64,000 nucleotides of DNA from Pegea sp. RAD2-039 (lineage: Eukaryota; Chordata; Thaliacea; Salpida; Salpidae): the NCBI GenBank assembly GCA_034620365.1, contig JAQGEQ010000326.1:186001-250000 (forward strand), given 5' to 3'. The translations under genes were made by a program, and so were the position numbers. Shown piece by piece: positions 24,558 through 36,001 of this stretch. Within the stretch, counting starts at the first letter, position 1. Every line of letters starts with the position of its first letter. The notes beneath the pieces are model-generated. The model ran no database searches and was not told the origin of the DNA. It saw only the letters and a program-made list of their open reading frames with translations.

Positions 24558-25688
24558 ATGAATTTGATGAACGACAAAAAACTAAATCGAAAAAGAAAAC
24601 TTTCATTGGATGATAGTAAGAACAGTTTTACAAAGAAAAATACAGAAGAGACTAATTTGCGAAACCCTTCTAGTAGAGCTTATAGCAAGCATAAAAATCA
24701 CGTTGATCAAACTAGTTTAAATAGTTTAAAAGAAGATACACCAAGTACAAGTTACTCTAATGAAGAAGTTGGTAAGAATGCAAAAGCAGACCAAGAAAAA
24801 ATAACCAAACCTGTAAGTAACGATAAATCTTCTTTGGAAAACAAGAATAAATGCTTGGTTTGTAACAAACATTTTGCATCCACATCTAAGCTTGTCATTC
24901 ACAAAAGAACTCATACTGGTGAGAAGCCATTTGAATGTATTGCTTGTGGACAAAATTTTAGTCATAGATCTAGTCTTCTACGTCATAAAAGAACTCATAC
25001 TGGTGAGAAACCATCTGAATGTATAGTTTGTGAAAGAAGATTTAGTCAAAAAACCCATTTGTTATGTCATGAAAGAACTCATACTGGTGAGAAGCCATAT
25101 GAATGTATAGTTTGTGAAAGAAGATTTAGTCAAAAAACCCATTTGTTATGTCATGAAAGAACTCATACTGGTGAGAAACCATATGAATGTATTGTTTGTG
25201 AAAAAAAATTTAGTCATAGATCTAGTCTTTTAAGTCATGAAAGAACTCATACTGGTGAGAAGCCATATGAATGCATTGTTTGTGAAAGAAAATTTAGTCA
25301 TAGGTTTAGTCTTCTATGTCATGAAAGAACTCATACTGGTGAGAAACCATATGAATGCATTGTTTGCGGAAAAAAATTTAGTCATAATTCCAATCTTTTA
25401 ACTCATGAAAGAACTCATACTGGTGAGAAGCCATTTAAATGTATTGTTTGTGAAAAAAAATTTAGTCATAGATCTAGTCTTCTATGTCATGAAAGAACCC
25501 ATACTGGTGAGAAACCATATGAATGCATTGTTTGCGGAAAAAAATTTAGTCATAATTCCAATCTTTTAACTCATGAAAGAACTCATACTGGCGAGAAGCC
25601 ATATGAATGTGTTGTTTGTGGAAGACGATTTGCTCAAAATTCCACTCTTGTAACTCATGAAAGGACTCATACCGGCGAGAAACCATAG
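24558..25688 (+). CDS. Chimeric C2H2 zinc-finger protein, 10 fingers, family B front (gene 3)
   Basis: A 376-residue predicted nuclear DNA-binding protein. Residues 1-96 are family B ([15 protein letters not shown], then Ser/Lys-rich, likely disordered), with the basic NLS-like patch at 10-15. Ten 28-residue fingers follow; finger 1 is KCLVCNKHF and finger 2 ECIACGQNF, both near those of gene 7. Fingers 3 and 4 (QKTH) are tandem twins, and the HNSN module occurs at 7 and 9 around HRSS at 8, signs of recent array duplication. The last finger and the TGEKP-stop end, fossil finger and 3' flank are family A, so this gene is a B/A recombinant. The linker after finger 2 reads PSEC instead of PYEC. 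Starts at the first ATG after a splice acceptor. Promoter-like block missing; expression uncertain. Confidence 0.86.
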   Translation: MNLMNDKKLNRKRKLSLDDSKNSFTKKNTEETNLRNPSSRAYSKHKNHVDQTSLNSLKEDTPSTSYSNEEVGKNAKADQEKITKPVSNDKSSLENKNKCLVCNKHFASTSKLVIHKRTHTGEKPFECIACGQNFSHRSSLLRHKRTHTGEKPSECIVCERRFSQKTHLLCHERTHTGEKPYECIVCERRFSQKTHLLCHERTHTGEKPYECIVCEKKFSHRSSLLSHERTHTGEKPYECIVCERKFSHRFSLLCHERTHTGEKPYECIVCGKKFSHNSNLLTHERTHTGEKPFKCIVCEKKFSHRSSLLCHERTHTGEKPYECIVCGKKFSHNSNLLTHERTHTGEKPYECVVCGRRFAQNSTLVTHERTHTGEKP

Positions 25689-25776
25689 GAATATGTTTTT
25701 TTGTGAAAAAAAAAAATTTAGTTGAAATTCAAGTTGATTACGCCATGAAATGATGCATGTTTCTCAGAAAAAGTGA
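25689..25776 (+). pseudogene. Fossil terminal zinc finger beyond the stop of gene 3
   Basis: Same decayed finger as behind family A genes: TAG in place of Tyr, a longer A-run, HEMMH remnant. Its presence behind a family B front supports the chimera. Confidence 0.7.
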
Positions 25777-25819
25777 GATCATTTTGCTGGTCAAAGTTTA
25801 CTCACAATTTATAAGAATG

Positions 25820-25825
25820 AATAAA
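25820..25825 (+). terminator. Polyadenylation signal AATAAA of gene 3
   Basis: AATAAA in GAATGAATAAATAGC, about 130 bp past the stop, at the position conserved in the A-type 3' flank. Confidence 0.5.
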
Positions 25826-27085
25826 TAGCTTTGTGAAGATCAGAGGGTTTAAAAACATAGTTTTTAAAATTGTTTTTTCAGTTTGAGTTGTTTTTATTTA
25901 AGTAATATTTGTTTTATTGATCAAATGGTGTATGATACAGTAAATAATACTGATTTGAAAAGTTATTTTTTCTTTTATTGTTTGTGATCGGCGGCTTTTA
26001 TTTTTATTTGTAAACGAACCATATCTTATTTCGTTTTTATTCCAAGTTTTTTCAAACCCACAAGAATTTTATTGTCCTTTATTTATTATCAAAAAGCTTC
26101 CGTATTTAGATTTTAATTTTTTAGTTAATCAATGCTGTGCAAACTGCTGATAGTTAATAGGTTTTTGTTAAGAAATCCGTTTAAAACTTATTAAATTTCT
26201 GCAACTTATTACTCTTTGCAATTTGTTTTTATTTCTTTAATTGAAACTTCAGTTTTTAGTAGATACTCAAAATAATTTCAAGAAAATAAAGTTTTAATTC
26301 ATAAAATCTCTTTTTTCAAACTTAATGCTATTTTGTTTATCATTTCATTTTAGAAATAAATACTTTTTATCAAATCATATTACATCATAATTAATCCCTT
26401 CTGCTATAGCACTTAGACGTTTATTACCCGAATGGTCAAAACTAACTTAAAAGATTGAATTGATGAAAAATTGAAATAATTATCTAATTTTCTTAAACTT
26501 TGTTAGCAAGCCAGTTATTACTTCAGAAAAAGAAATACTTGTTTAATGCTTGCCAGTAAGTTCAGTTTAAACTATTTTATAATAGTATTATTTTAATTTG
26601 TCAATTTAGATTTAATAATATTCTTTTTTTCTTAAATTACTTTCAGTATATCTAAACACAAATACTTTTTCCACTGAATTACTTTCAGCAAAAAAGATAA
26701 AACCAAAACATCTAACTTTAGATTGCCGATGTCTTTAAATAATGCAATCTACAAATTCACCGAATTTGTTGACAAAGTCTCTTAGTTTATCTTTAAAATA
26801 TGTTTTTTAATAATCAGCACAAGTTTGTGGATGACGTAAAAAAACCATTATGTAGAATTTAATTCATAAAAAAATGTTTCAAAAATACTTCAGTTTATTG
26901 TTTACAATATTAGAAAACTGGAAATTTTATTAGATAAACGAAAAGATGATTTAACACATCTATCCACACGATATCTTAGCCAAAAATCATAATGTTTATA
27001 ATAAACATTATAAATTATGTATATAATAATTAAAATTTTGACTGGAAAGAATAATCATATATATTATTACAAATGTTATAGCAAT
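25826..27085 (+). repeat. A-type 3' flank of gene 3
   Basis: Same sequence as after genes 5 and 6 and, inverted, before 8958. It breaks at about 27085 into repeat R4. No gene. Confidence 0.7.
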
Positions 27086-27089
27086 TTTT

Positions 27090-27640
27090 TAACTTTTTGT
27101 AACGTTTTTTCACAATTTTTTTCAATATTTTTCAAAGCATTATTCAAATAATTTAAAAAGAAAACAAATATATTTAAGAAAATGTTTGGAAATTCTGGAG
27201 GTGCATTTCGAAAAAAAAACTTTGAAATTTAAAAACTTAAAGTGGTAATTCAAATTTGAAGTAAAAATTTTTGTTTAATTGATTTAAACCTAAATATACA
27301 AATTCAAATTGAAAACTTGATACTACGATGAAAGATTGTTTAAAAATTACTATTTCGAATGGTGTCATCCTGGAGTCATTTTGTTTTCTTGTTGATATTA
27401 CCAACTTTACATACTTTTTTTATTTTTTATTATTTAAAATTAGTTATATTTAACATTATTTGTTGTGCTTAATATGATCATTGAAATAATTTAACTTGTT
27501 TTGCTTGTTTCAAATTCTTTATTTAAAAACAAATGTTATTTCATAAGATTATTCTACCTTTGGAACATATTCCTTATGGTTACTAAATCAGTGCTTTGCT
27601 TAAACAATTTAATTTTTTATCATTTGAGAAAAATCAATTT
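27090..27640 (+). repeat. Dispersed repeat R4, copy 2
   Basis: Matches 18600-19000 and part of 43000-43260. No gene seen. It lies at the junction of the A-type 3' flank (left) and B-type 3' flank (right). Confidence 0.55.
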
Positions 27641-27649
27641 CAGTTTACC

Positions 27650-30600
27650 TCATTGATAATCAATCAAGGATAACTTTATTCTCTGGTTCCATCACAATTT
27701 GGTTACTGTTAGCAAGCAAGGTAGGTATTTTCGACCTCTCCTTAATCTTTTAACTAATAATTGTATTACATGACATATCTTAAAAAATTATTTTAAACAT
27801 TCTTGACATATCAAAAACTAAAAGTTTTTAAATTTTCATCTACTTTAAACCAATTGAAGGTTTGTATTCTTCTAATACCATTTGGAAAGATCTCTTAACA
27901 TAAATTTTTAGCTAAATGAAAATAAATGAAAAGTGAAATATTGATTCTGGTGTGATTTGTTTATTGGATTATCTTGCTCTGCTATTCTTATATAAATTAA
28001 TGCCAAGAATTTGCTTGATAGGGTTTTAAGTACTTTAACTAGGTCATGTTGAAACAAATTTATGTTATCCTCCCTAACAACATTTATTAACTCAAAAATT
28101 TATCTGCTAACAATGATATTACTTTACTAATTCGAAAACTGCTTCAAGTTTTATTACAATTATCCTTTGAAGCTGGCTAATAATGGTTAGTAACTCTAAA
28201 AAGCCTTTTTTATTTTATTTTTTTGATAATAATTCACGATATTTTGTAAGTCTTAAGAGGATTGTAAAAACCGCTGCTGACTTTGAACGAAAGCTAATTT
28301 TTAATTTTATTATTTAAAATAAATTTTATTGATGGAAACTGATAATATGATATTCAGCTCTTTTTTTAAAAACAATTTTTATATTACTTTCATTCATTTG
28401 CTGATAAAAGGTTTAAATATCCGCAGTAAACAAATCAATGAAAAAGTTGTTTCTGAGTTTTATTATCATTTGTTTTTCATTTTCATATCATTTTAACTTT
28501 CTACTACGAGTTTGTTATTCAAATATTCTCTTTCAATTATGAAAACTTTCAGCAACCTGTGAATCTCAGATCACAGTTTCTGATTTAACTTTAGTCAGAA
28601 ACTTCAAACGACGAGATAAAGGCGACTCATCTAACTTCTTTTTGAAATGTATATTATTATGTTGTATTTTTAACACGTTTTATTTGTGCAAATACAAATA
28701 AAGTAGAACTTGTTTTTCTATCAAATAGCAAAAATAATTTTACTTAAATGAAATATAGCTCAAAAATGAAGGCTATTAGCTAAGTGTATCAAACAGCAAA
28801 AATTTATAAAAAAAGTTGCTCTGCTTTAACTTTACCTATTAATGAAACTAAAACTGATGTATACAGTTTAAGTTATTAGATAAAACAAACTAAAATTGAC
28901 AAAATTATATATTTCTTTTTAAGAACATCAAAATATTTCATAACATAATTTTGTAGCCTATAATTGTCGTAAGAGCAAATTATTGTACTCTGTAGTTTAT
29001 TTAAAAACAAAATAACTTAAAATGCACGTGATAAAGAGAACTTTGAAGTAATTCTTTCCAACTTGAAGGAAGCTTATATACAAATTTATCTAAAAATCAA
29101 TTAAGATAATATGATCTTTGCCTAATCATTTGGTGCTGGTTTGTGTAACCTTACCACTTATGCAGTTTTTCCGAAACTTTTATTAGTCACAGTTAGATTT
29201 TACAACGTTCGTTTCTCAGTAATCTGGACTTTTCTTTATTGACATTACTTCTTTGATTTTAGAAATTGGTTGTAGATTTCTGGTTTTATTTAATGTAGAT
29301 TTTATATCAAAAACCATATAAACAATTGGTTGATATTATAAAATTATTACATATAATATATTATATGAAATAAAATAATCTCCATTAATACTAATCCATA
29401 ACTTACCCGATTGATCTTTTGAAATTAACATCTTCAGAATTAACATATTGAGTTGCTAAAACAGTTTGAATTGCTTTCCTTATTTTATAACTTTATACGT
29501 AAGACAGGAGAACTAACAAATGCTAATTTGTTACCAGTCCATTTTACTCTAATAGATAAAATTGCTTTAAATTGCTAGAACGTTTTTGAACCGTTTTGTT
29601 TCATTACTTATACGTCAGATTTATAGGTGTATTTTTGTTCTTATTTCTTGACACATATATTTCTTCACAAAATAATACAAGATTTGTACATTTTAATGTC
29701 ATACTATTTTTATTTTTCTGTAGATCCTTTTGAGCGCCTGTGACTTTTGATGGTTTTCCATCTTTAAATCTCGAACAACGGAATAAGTTGCTAAATGAGA
29801 TAGAATGTTTTTCCTTTTTTATATTCTTTCTTATATCTTAGTTTTCTTAAACTAATTTCAATATATCAGACGTACTAATAAATGTTGATTTGTTACATTG
29901 ATGGTTTTATGAATGATTTCAAAGTAATAATTAAGAATTGATAAATCTTCACAAAAAAAAATTCAAAAAACAACGGTACAAAATTTGCGATGTGTATCTC
30001 AAAAATCTATAAAATATTATAACTTATAAGAGTATTTCAAATTTGAGGCAAATAATTTTATTTAATTTTTTTAACTTTAAAATACTAACTCATATTGTAA
30101 AGCTTTATACCAAGAATAAAAATAGTTTAAAATTCACTTTTTGGAAGGTATCATCCTTAAGACATTTTGGCTGTCTTGTTGGTATTAGCAACTTTAAATA
30201 CTTATTTTTATTAATTTTAGTTTACAAATTGGTAAATTTTAAAGTAAATTCCTCATTCCAAACAAATGTTATTTCATAAGACTTTTTCATAAGATTATTT
30301 CTTATAAGGAATAATCTGTATATAGTTATAATCAGTTACTGCACCGATGGTTTGGTTAGGTGTTTTGGTTTGTTGCGATTTATTTGGATAATAAGAGTTC
30401 CATTTAAAATAGCAACTTAATATTTGGTTCGAAGATTAGAATTACCAAGAGCTGAAATAGATACAGTTATATATCTGATGTAAAAGTATTAAACAGATCA
30501 GTTTAAAACACTCTAGCAACTTGCTTACAAGAATATTAATCGTAGTTTTAAAAATGATGGAGTAATAACCGATAAGAAAATATTAGTTTTTCTGCCGTTC

Positions 30601-31320
30601 CTCTGAGGTTACAAAATTATAAAGTAATTTAAACTATTTAAAAACCTCAATCTGTTAATTTTGATCTAACTATTTGGGTAAGAAATAGTCAAGTGCTATA
30701 AAAGATGAATTATTTATGATGATGTAATTGTCGATAATATAAATGTTAAAAAACTTCTTTTTCTAAATTTATAGTATGAAGAGGATAATAACGTTTATTG
30801 TTTTTATCTCCAACAAGCATTTTAAGAAAGGAAATAGATTTTAAGATTTCAAACATAAGTTTTCTCATAAAAATTGCAATAATTAATGAAAACTGTAGTT
30901 TTACTTTCAAAATAAAAACAAATTACAAAAATAATCAGTTTTACAAACATATAAGGATTTAACGAATCTTTAGATGTTAACTAAAAAGTAACCACAATTT
31001 CGTATGTGCTTATCAACTAACATAATAAAATTACTTTCAAAAACTTTTTGAAAAATAATAAAAGATGTTAACAAATACTTAATATGCAAAGTTCGAAAAT
31101 TAAGGAATAAAAAAGTTTTTTTAATAGTTTACAAAAGAGCTGTACGAGAATAACAACATAACAATACCAACTTTATTTTAAAGTAAAAAATTGAATGTAA
31201 AACCTTTATTATTTATTTCAAACTTACACACTATTTCAATAATAGAGTAATCATTAAAATAATTAATTAAAGCATAAATTGCAACAACCAATTGAGTAAA
31301 CGTTAACCAGCAAAATGATT
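27650..31320 (-). repeat. B-type 3' flank of gene 4
   Basis: The gene-proximal 1.9 kb (29370-31300) matches 60510-62480, the region after gene 7. The distal part (27650-29790) matches 51005-53440. No coding gene is evident: a 78-codon frame at 30043 is duplicated at 61223 but starts without ATG and is built from R4 repeat phrases. Relative to 51005-53440 this copy lacks the SINE-like insertion. Confidence 0.65.
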
Positions 31321-31371
31321 TTAACTTTCATGATTATTATGAGTTTTTTCATGACATACAAGGCCAGATTT
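31321..31371 (-). pseudogene. Severed end of the last finger of gene 4
   Basis: Immediately after the TAA of gene 4 the frame continues KSGLVCHEKTHNNHES then stop, which is the second half of a finger with both histidines and a short tail. A single change (CAA Gln to TAA at the FSQ position) split it from the gene. Its tail aligns with the intact end of gene 7. Confidence 0.75.
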
Positions 31372-32955
31372 TTAACTAAATTTTTTTTCACAAACAAGAC
31401 ATTCATATGGTTTCTCACCAGTATGAGTTCTTTCATGGCATAACAAATGGGTTTTTTGACTAAACTTCTTTTCACAAACAATACATTCATATGGTTTCTC
31501 ACCAGTATGAGTTCTTTCATGATTTAAAAGACTGAAATTACGTGCAAATTTTTTTCCACAAACAACACATTCATATGGCTTCTCACCAGTATGAGTTCTT
31601 TCATGACTTAAAAGACTGGAATTATGTGCAAACTTTCTTCCACAAGCAATACATTCATATGGTTTCTCACCAGTATGAGTTCTTTCATGAATTAAAAGAC
31701 TATATCTTTGAGTAAATTTTCTTTCACAAACAATACATTCATATGGTTTCTCACCAGTATGAGTTCTTTCATGAGATAACAAATAGGTTTTTCGACTAAA
31801 CTTTTTTTCACAAACTATACATTCATATGGTTTCTCACCAGTATGAGTTCTTTCATGACTTGAAAGACTAGATTTTTGACTAAATTTTCTTCCACAAACT
31901 ATACATTCATATGGCTTCTCACCAGTATGAGTTCTTTCATGAATTAAAAGACTGGAATTAAGTGCAAATTTTCTTTCACAAACAATGCATTCATATGGCT
32001 TCTCACCAGTATGAATTCTTTCATGACTTAAAAGACTAGATTTTTGACTAAATTTTCTTCCACAAACTATACATTCATATGGCTTCTCACCAGTATGAGT
32101 TCTTTCATGAATTAAAAGACTAGATTTTTGACTAAATTTTCTTTCACAAACAATGCATTCATATGGCTTCTCACCAGTATGAGTTCTTTCATGAATTAAA
32201 AGACTGGAATTAAGTGCAAATTTTCTTTCACAAACAATGCATTCATATGGCTTCTCACCAGTATGAGTTCTTTCATGACTTAAAAGACTAGATTTTCGAC
32301 TAAATTTTCTTCCACAAACTATACATTCATATGGCTTCTCACCAGTATGAGTTCTTTCATGAAGTAAAAGACTAGATTTTTGACTAAATTTTCTTTCACA
32401 AACAATGCATTCATATGGCTTCTCGCCAGTATGAATTCTTTCATGACATAACAAATGGGTTTTTTGACTAAATTTTCTTTCACAAACTTTACATTCATAT
32501 GGCTTCTCACCAGTATGAGTTCTTTCATGACTTAAAAGACTGGAATTATTTGCAAACTTTCTTTCACAAACAATGCATTCATATGGCTTCTCACCAGTAT
32601 GAGTTCTTTCATGATAAACAAGCTGAGATTTGCATTTAAATTTCTTGTTACAGTCTAAGCATTCATATTTGATTTTGAAATTAGATGATTTTTTGTTTTC
32701 TTCATTATTTTCTTTCCCTTTGAATGCTTTTTTATCACTGTTAGTGTCTTTAAAAGGGAAACTTGTAGTTGTTGGAATTTCTATAGTATTATTTAAACTA
32801 GTTTGATCAGCATGACTTTTATACAAGCTATATACTCCACCAGAGGTATTTAGCAAAATTTTATTTTCTGCAGTTTTATTATTAAAACTTTTCTCATCAT
32901 CATCTGATGACAGTTTTCTTTTTCGTGTAAAGTTGCTGCTTCGTATCAAGTTCAT
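31372..32955 (-). CDS. Chimeric C2H2 zinc-finger protein, 15 fingers plus a truncated 16th (gene 4)
   Basis: A 527-residue predicted DNA-binding protein, the longest here. Family A front ([11 protein letters not shown]) followed by fifteen complete 28-residue fingers and a sixteenth cut off after EKKFS by a TAA, so the last finger lacks both histidines and cannot fold. The array shows internal duplication: an ALNSS module followed by QKSS occurs at fingers 6-7 and 9-10 in nearly identical DNA. I start at the ATG at 32955; the 18 further upstream codons contain FFFLQ, a translated splice acceptor. The 3' end and flank are family B (as gene 7), the reciprocal of gene 3. The conserved upstream block lies at 33276-33342, so the promoter region looks complete. 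Confidence 0.87.
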   Translation of the reverse strand: MNLIRSSNFTRKRKLSSDDDEKSFNNKTAENKILLNTSGGVYSLYKSHADQTSLNNTIEIPTTTSFPFKDTNSDKKAFKGKENNEENKKSSNFKIKYECLDCNKKFKCKSQLVYHERTHTGEKPYECIVCERKFANNSSLLSHERTHTGEKPYECKVCERKFSQKTHLLCHERIHTGEKPYECIVCERKFSQKSSLLLHERTHTGEKPYECIVCGRKFSRKSSLLSHERTHTGEKPYECIVCERKFALNSSLLIHERTHTGEKPYECIVCERKFSQKSSLLIHERTHTGEKPYECIVCGRKFSQKSSLLSHERIHTGEKPYECIVCERKFALNSSLLIHERTHTGEKPYECIVCGRKFSQKSSLSSHERTHTGEKPYECIVCEKKFSRKTYLLSHERTHTGEKPYECIVCERKFTQRYSLLIHERTHTGEKPYECIACGRKFAHNSSLLSHERTHTGEKPYECVVCGKKFARNFSLLNHERTHTGEKPYECIVCEKKFSQKTHLLCHERTHTGEKPYECLVCEKKFS

Positions 32956-34310
32956 TTTTAAGTTAATAGGCTGAAGAAAAAAAAACTTTGTTAATATTAA
33001 AATGTTCATATAGAATAATTTTAGTTTTAAGAGATATGTTATTTCTATATGATATACAAAGTTTGTTCACTAATGATTATAATCAAGTTTAGATCAAGTT
33101 TTGTAAAAGTCTTAACAAGAAATTGTTGATGTTCTATATACATATTTTTATTTAAAACGAATTTGAACAACAATTTTTTGTAAACTTTTTCAAGTATTTT
33201 CACAAATTGTTGTTTATAGTTCAATAAGTTCTAATAAGTAAATAGAAAAAAATTCTTCTATAGAAAAGGCATTATTGTTTTACATTAGCAGTTACGAGGG
33301 CAAAACACGTTTGCTTGTGAAAATAATAACATGAGTTCAGAAACTAAAAATTAAAAAGTATGTAATAAATGTAAGATTTAACAGTCTTTAAAATAGATCA
33401 AGAAGAAGTTAAACCTTAATTGTACAGATTTTAATCTGCAGTTATTTATCTCATATTCAAGTGTAAATTCCTCAATAGGATTAATTTGTATGATGTTACA
33501 TTAATAGTGAGCAACGATTAATCAAAAAATAAATCACACTGTTTGTAGTTATTTTTAATTACAATAATAATTAGTTATATTTATATATATTATATTTTAG
33601 TCATAGTTAGAGAATATTCTAATCAAAAGTCAAGACTTAATATTGACTTATTGAATATACATTAGATTTAATTTAGAAACGATAAGCTCAACTTTAAAAA
33701 ATACATATTTAAATATCATGGAAATGTATGTAGAATTTATAATTTACAAGCCAGCATAAACAAACAGAAACTGACTTAAAGTCTAATATTTTGACAGTTA
33801 TAAACATTTACTAATCATTTTTATTTTAAAAAGTTTGAAAATTTAATGTCTAAACGGAATACCAGCAAAAACTTCACAAAAATCAATACTAGCAATTGTC
33901 TTCTAAAATTAAGCAAACTACATAAGTTTACAAAACATCAAAAATCATTCATGATCATCTAACAACAATCGTATTTCTCTATTGGCATTAAGTTTGCATG
34001 TAACTATAAGAGGCAAAAGAGAGCAACAAAACCTTATAATTTTAAAAAAATCATAATAATATATATAACACAAATGACGTTACCAAACATATAAACTCTA
34101 GGTCAAAGTCTTCATAAGAATATATATATATATATGTTTGATTTATAAAAGTGATTTATTAATCTTCAAAATAGTTTGGAGAAATTATAATTTTTAAAGT
34201 AATGTTAGAAACAAAACAATCTTTGCAAGCAAATTCTGATGATAATATCAAAGTTATAGAAGCTTTTGCTATTATGATTTTGTTGTGGTTGATTATTATT
34301 TAAATCATTT
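32956..34310 (-). promoter_or_regulatory. Conserved 5' flank of gene 4 (family A)
   Basis: Same layout as upstream of gene 1: acceptor next to the ATG, conserved TTTTGCCCTCGTAAC block (33276-33342, about 320 bp upstream), then 1 kb of shared AT-rich sequence with an AT dinucleotide run near 34120-34135. Confidence 0.55.
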
Positions 34311-35737
34311 TACTGCTTTGTTCTCAATATTTTAGTACTTTTCAAATTTTTATTATTATAAAGTAACTGCAAAATCCAACTTTGTAAGAATATTTGTTCA
34401 TTCACTTTGTATTATTTTTAATATTTTATATTTTTTAAAGTTACAAACAACGAATAAATCTCAAGAAACACTTATAAATATTATTCATTTCAATTTTTTT
34501 TTATACAACCTCTGAAAAACTTTTCTAAAAGATATTATTATTTTTGGATGATTCCGTAGTTTTGTTTGGCTGATACAGTATTTAATTGCTAGAAAAACTT
34601 GATTTCACAAAAATGAGTATTACAGTGATATACTTGCAGATATTAATCATTTAAAGTTTTTTTTTTTAAACTTTAAAAACTATTCTAAACGGTATTATTA
34701 TTTTTTGATGAGTTCGTGGGTATGTTTGACTGAATACAGTAATTAATTGCTAGAATAACTTGATTTCACAAGAAAGAGTATTAAAGCGATATAACATTTA
34801 TGTACCATCTATAAAGCAATAATTAAGTGAAGTGTTAAGATAGAATTTCAAGGAGAGCAGTAAGAGGTATATTTTAATTCACAAAGCCACAAACAATAGG
34901 TTGAAAAGTAGTGTTGTTATTGTTAGTAGTGAAAGTAGAATATTTTACCATTTACGTAAATGTTTCATCCCCTATTACGCTATATGTGTAGTTCATTCTG
35001 TAGTCGACACTGGTTTGTTAGTAGTCTTTTGTTAGTTTTCTTCGCTATTAGTTTCCTTTTACCAATTGAATAAAGTTAAAGATGAAAGTTTTCAGACATG
35101 GAGTTTTAATATCAGATTTTCAATACTATTCAAAGCAAAGTTTTTAGATAAACGCTCTTGGCTTTCAAATTATTAGAATTGAATTAAAATTTGTTAGTTT
35201 TTATTGACTTATCTGTTATACTATTCTTATAAACTACAAGGGTATTAAATTATTGATTTTTTTAATTGAGCTTTTCATGTTAAACTTTCTTCTGTATTTT
35301 ATTTTGTTTTTAGAGTTTCAATTTTTATTTCCATTTATTTTCTGCATTATAAGTAAATCAAAATCAACACTTAAATTTGAATTTATTGAGTATATTGAAA
35401 ATATTGAGATTATTATATTTATCATTAAAACATAAAAAACACTTTTAATACGTTTTTTGAATTAATTGTTGCTCTCAATTTATGTTACATCATAAATTTA
35501 AATTTTATTGAAAATCTAACAATTAGATATTGGATAAAGCTATTTCAAAATTGTTTCTAAAAATCTTTAGAAGTAGGGTATAATTTGATTGCATCTGTTT
35601 AAACTGTTAGAACCTTTTTCTTTCTTGTATACAGCTTAATATTAAGTTTAAAACTCCTTTTATAAGGGTATCACGTAGATGAAATTAGTTTTAACAATAC
35701 AAATAGAGATAAAATAAGTGCACCTTACTCTTATTAA
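34310..35737 (+). repeat. Dispersed repeat R2, copy 2
   Basis: Matches 6090-7345. A second, shorter repeat of its own start occurs at 34640-34760 (ATTATTATTTTTTGATGA phrase), showing internal duplication. It runs directly into the zinc-finger remnant at 35738. No independent gene. Confidence 0.6.
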
Positions 35738-36001
35738 GATATTAGCAAGACTAAAAAAGCAGACAAAGAAAAAGAAACTAGACTTGCAAATAGAAATAAA
35801 TATTCTTTCAGGAGCAAGAACGAATGCTTAGTTTGTAACAAACATTCAAAGTCCAAATCTAAATTTCTAATTCACGAAAGAACTCATACTGGTGAGAAGC
35901 CATTTGAATATATTGTTTGTGGAAGATTTTTCAGTCAAAATTCAAATCGTTTACACAATGAAAGAATATGTAAATGTGAAATAGAATATGTTGATCTGTA
36001 A
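35738..36001 (+). pseudogene. Family B-derived two-finger remnant, copy 2
   Basis: An 87-codon open stretch without ATG, beginning DISKTKKADKEKE, which aligns with the [13 protein letters not shown] part of genes 3 and 7. One intact finger follows, then TGEKP and a second finger with Tyr for the first Cys, Asn for the first His and Cys for the last His, then CEIEYVDL-stop. This is the most complete of three copies and shows they come from family B. A TTCTTTCAGG acceptor-like site precedes the first finger. Confidence 0.6.

Noticed and set aside
30043..30279. 78-codon frame present in two copies (also 61223-61459)
   Set aside because: The two copies are recent segmental duplicates, so their similarity proves nothing; there is no ATG start and the sequence consists of R4 repeat phrases also found at 18830.
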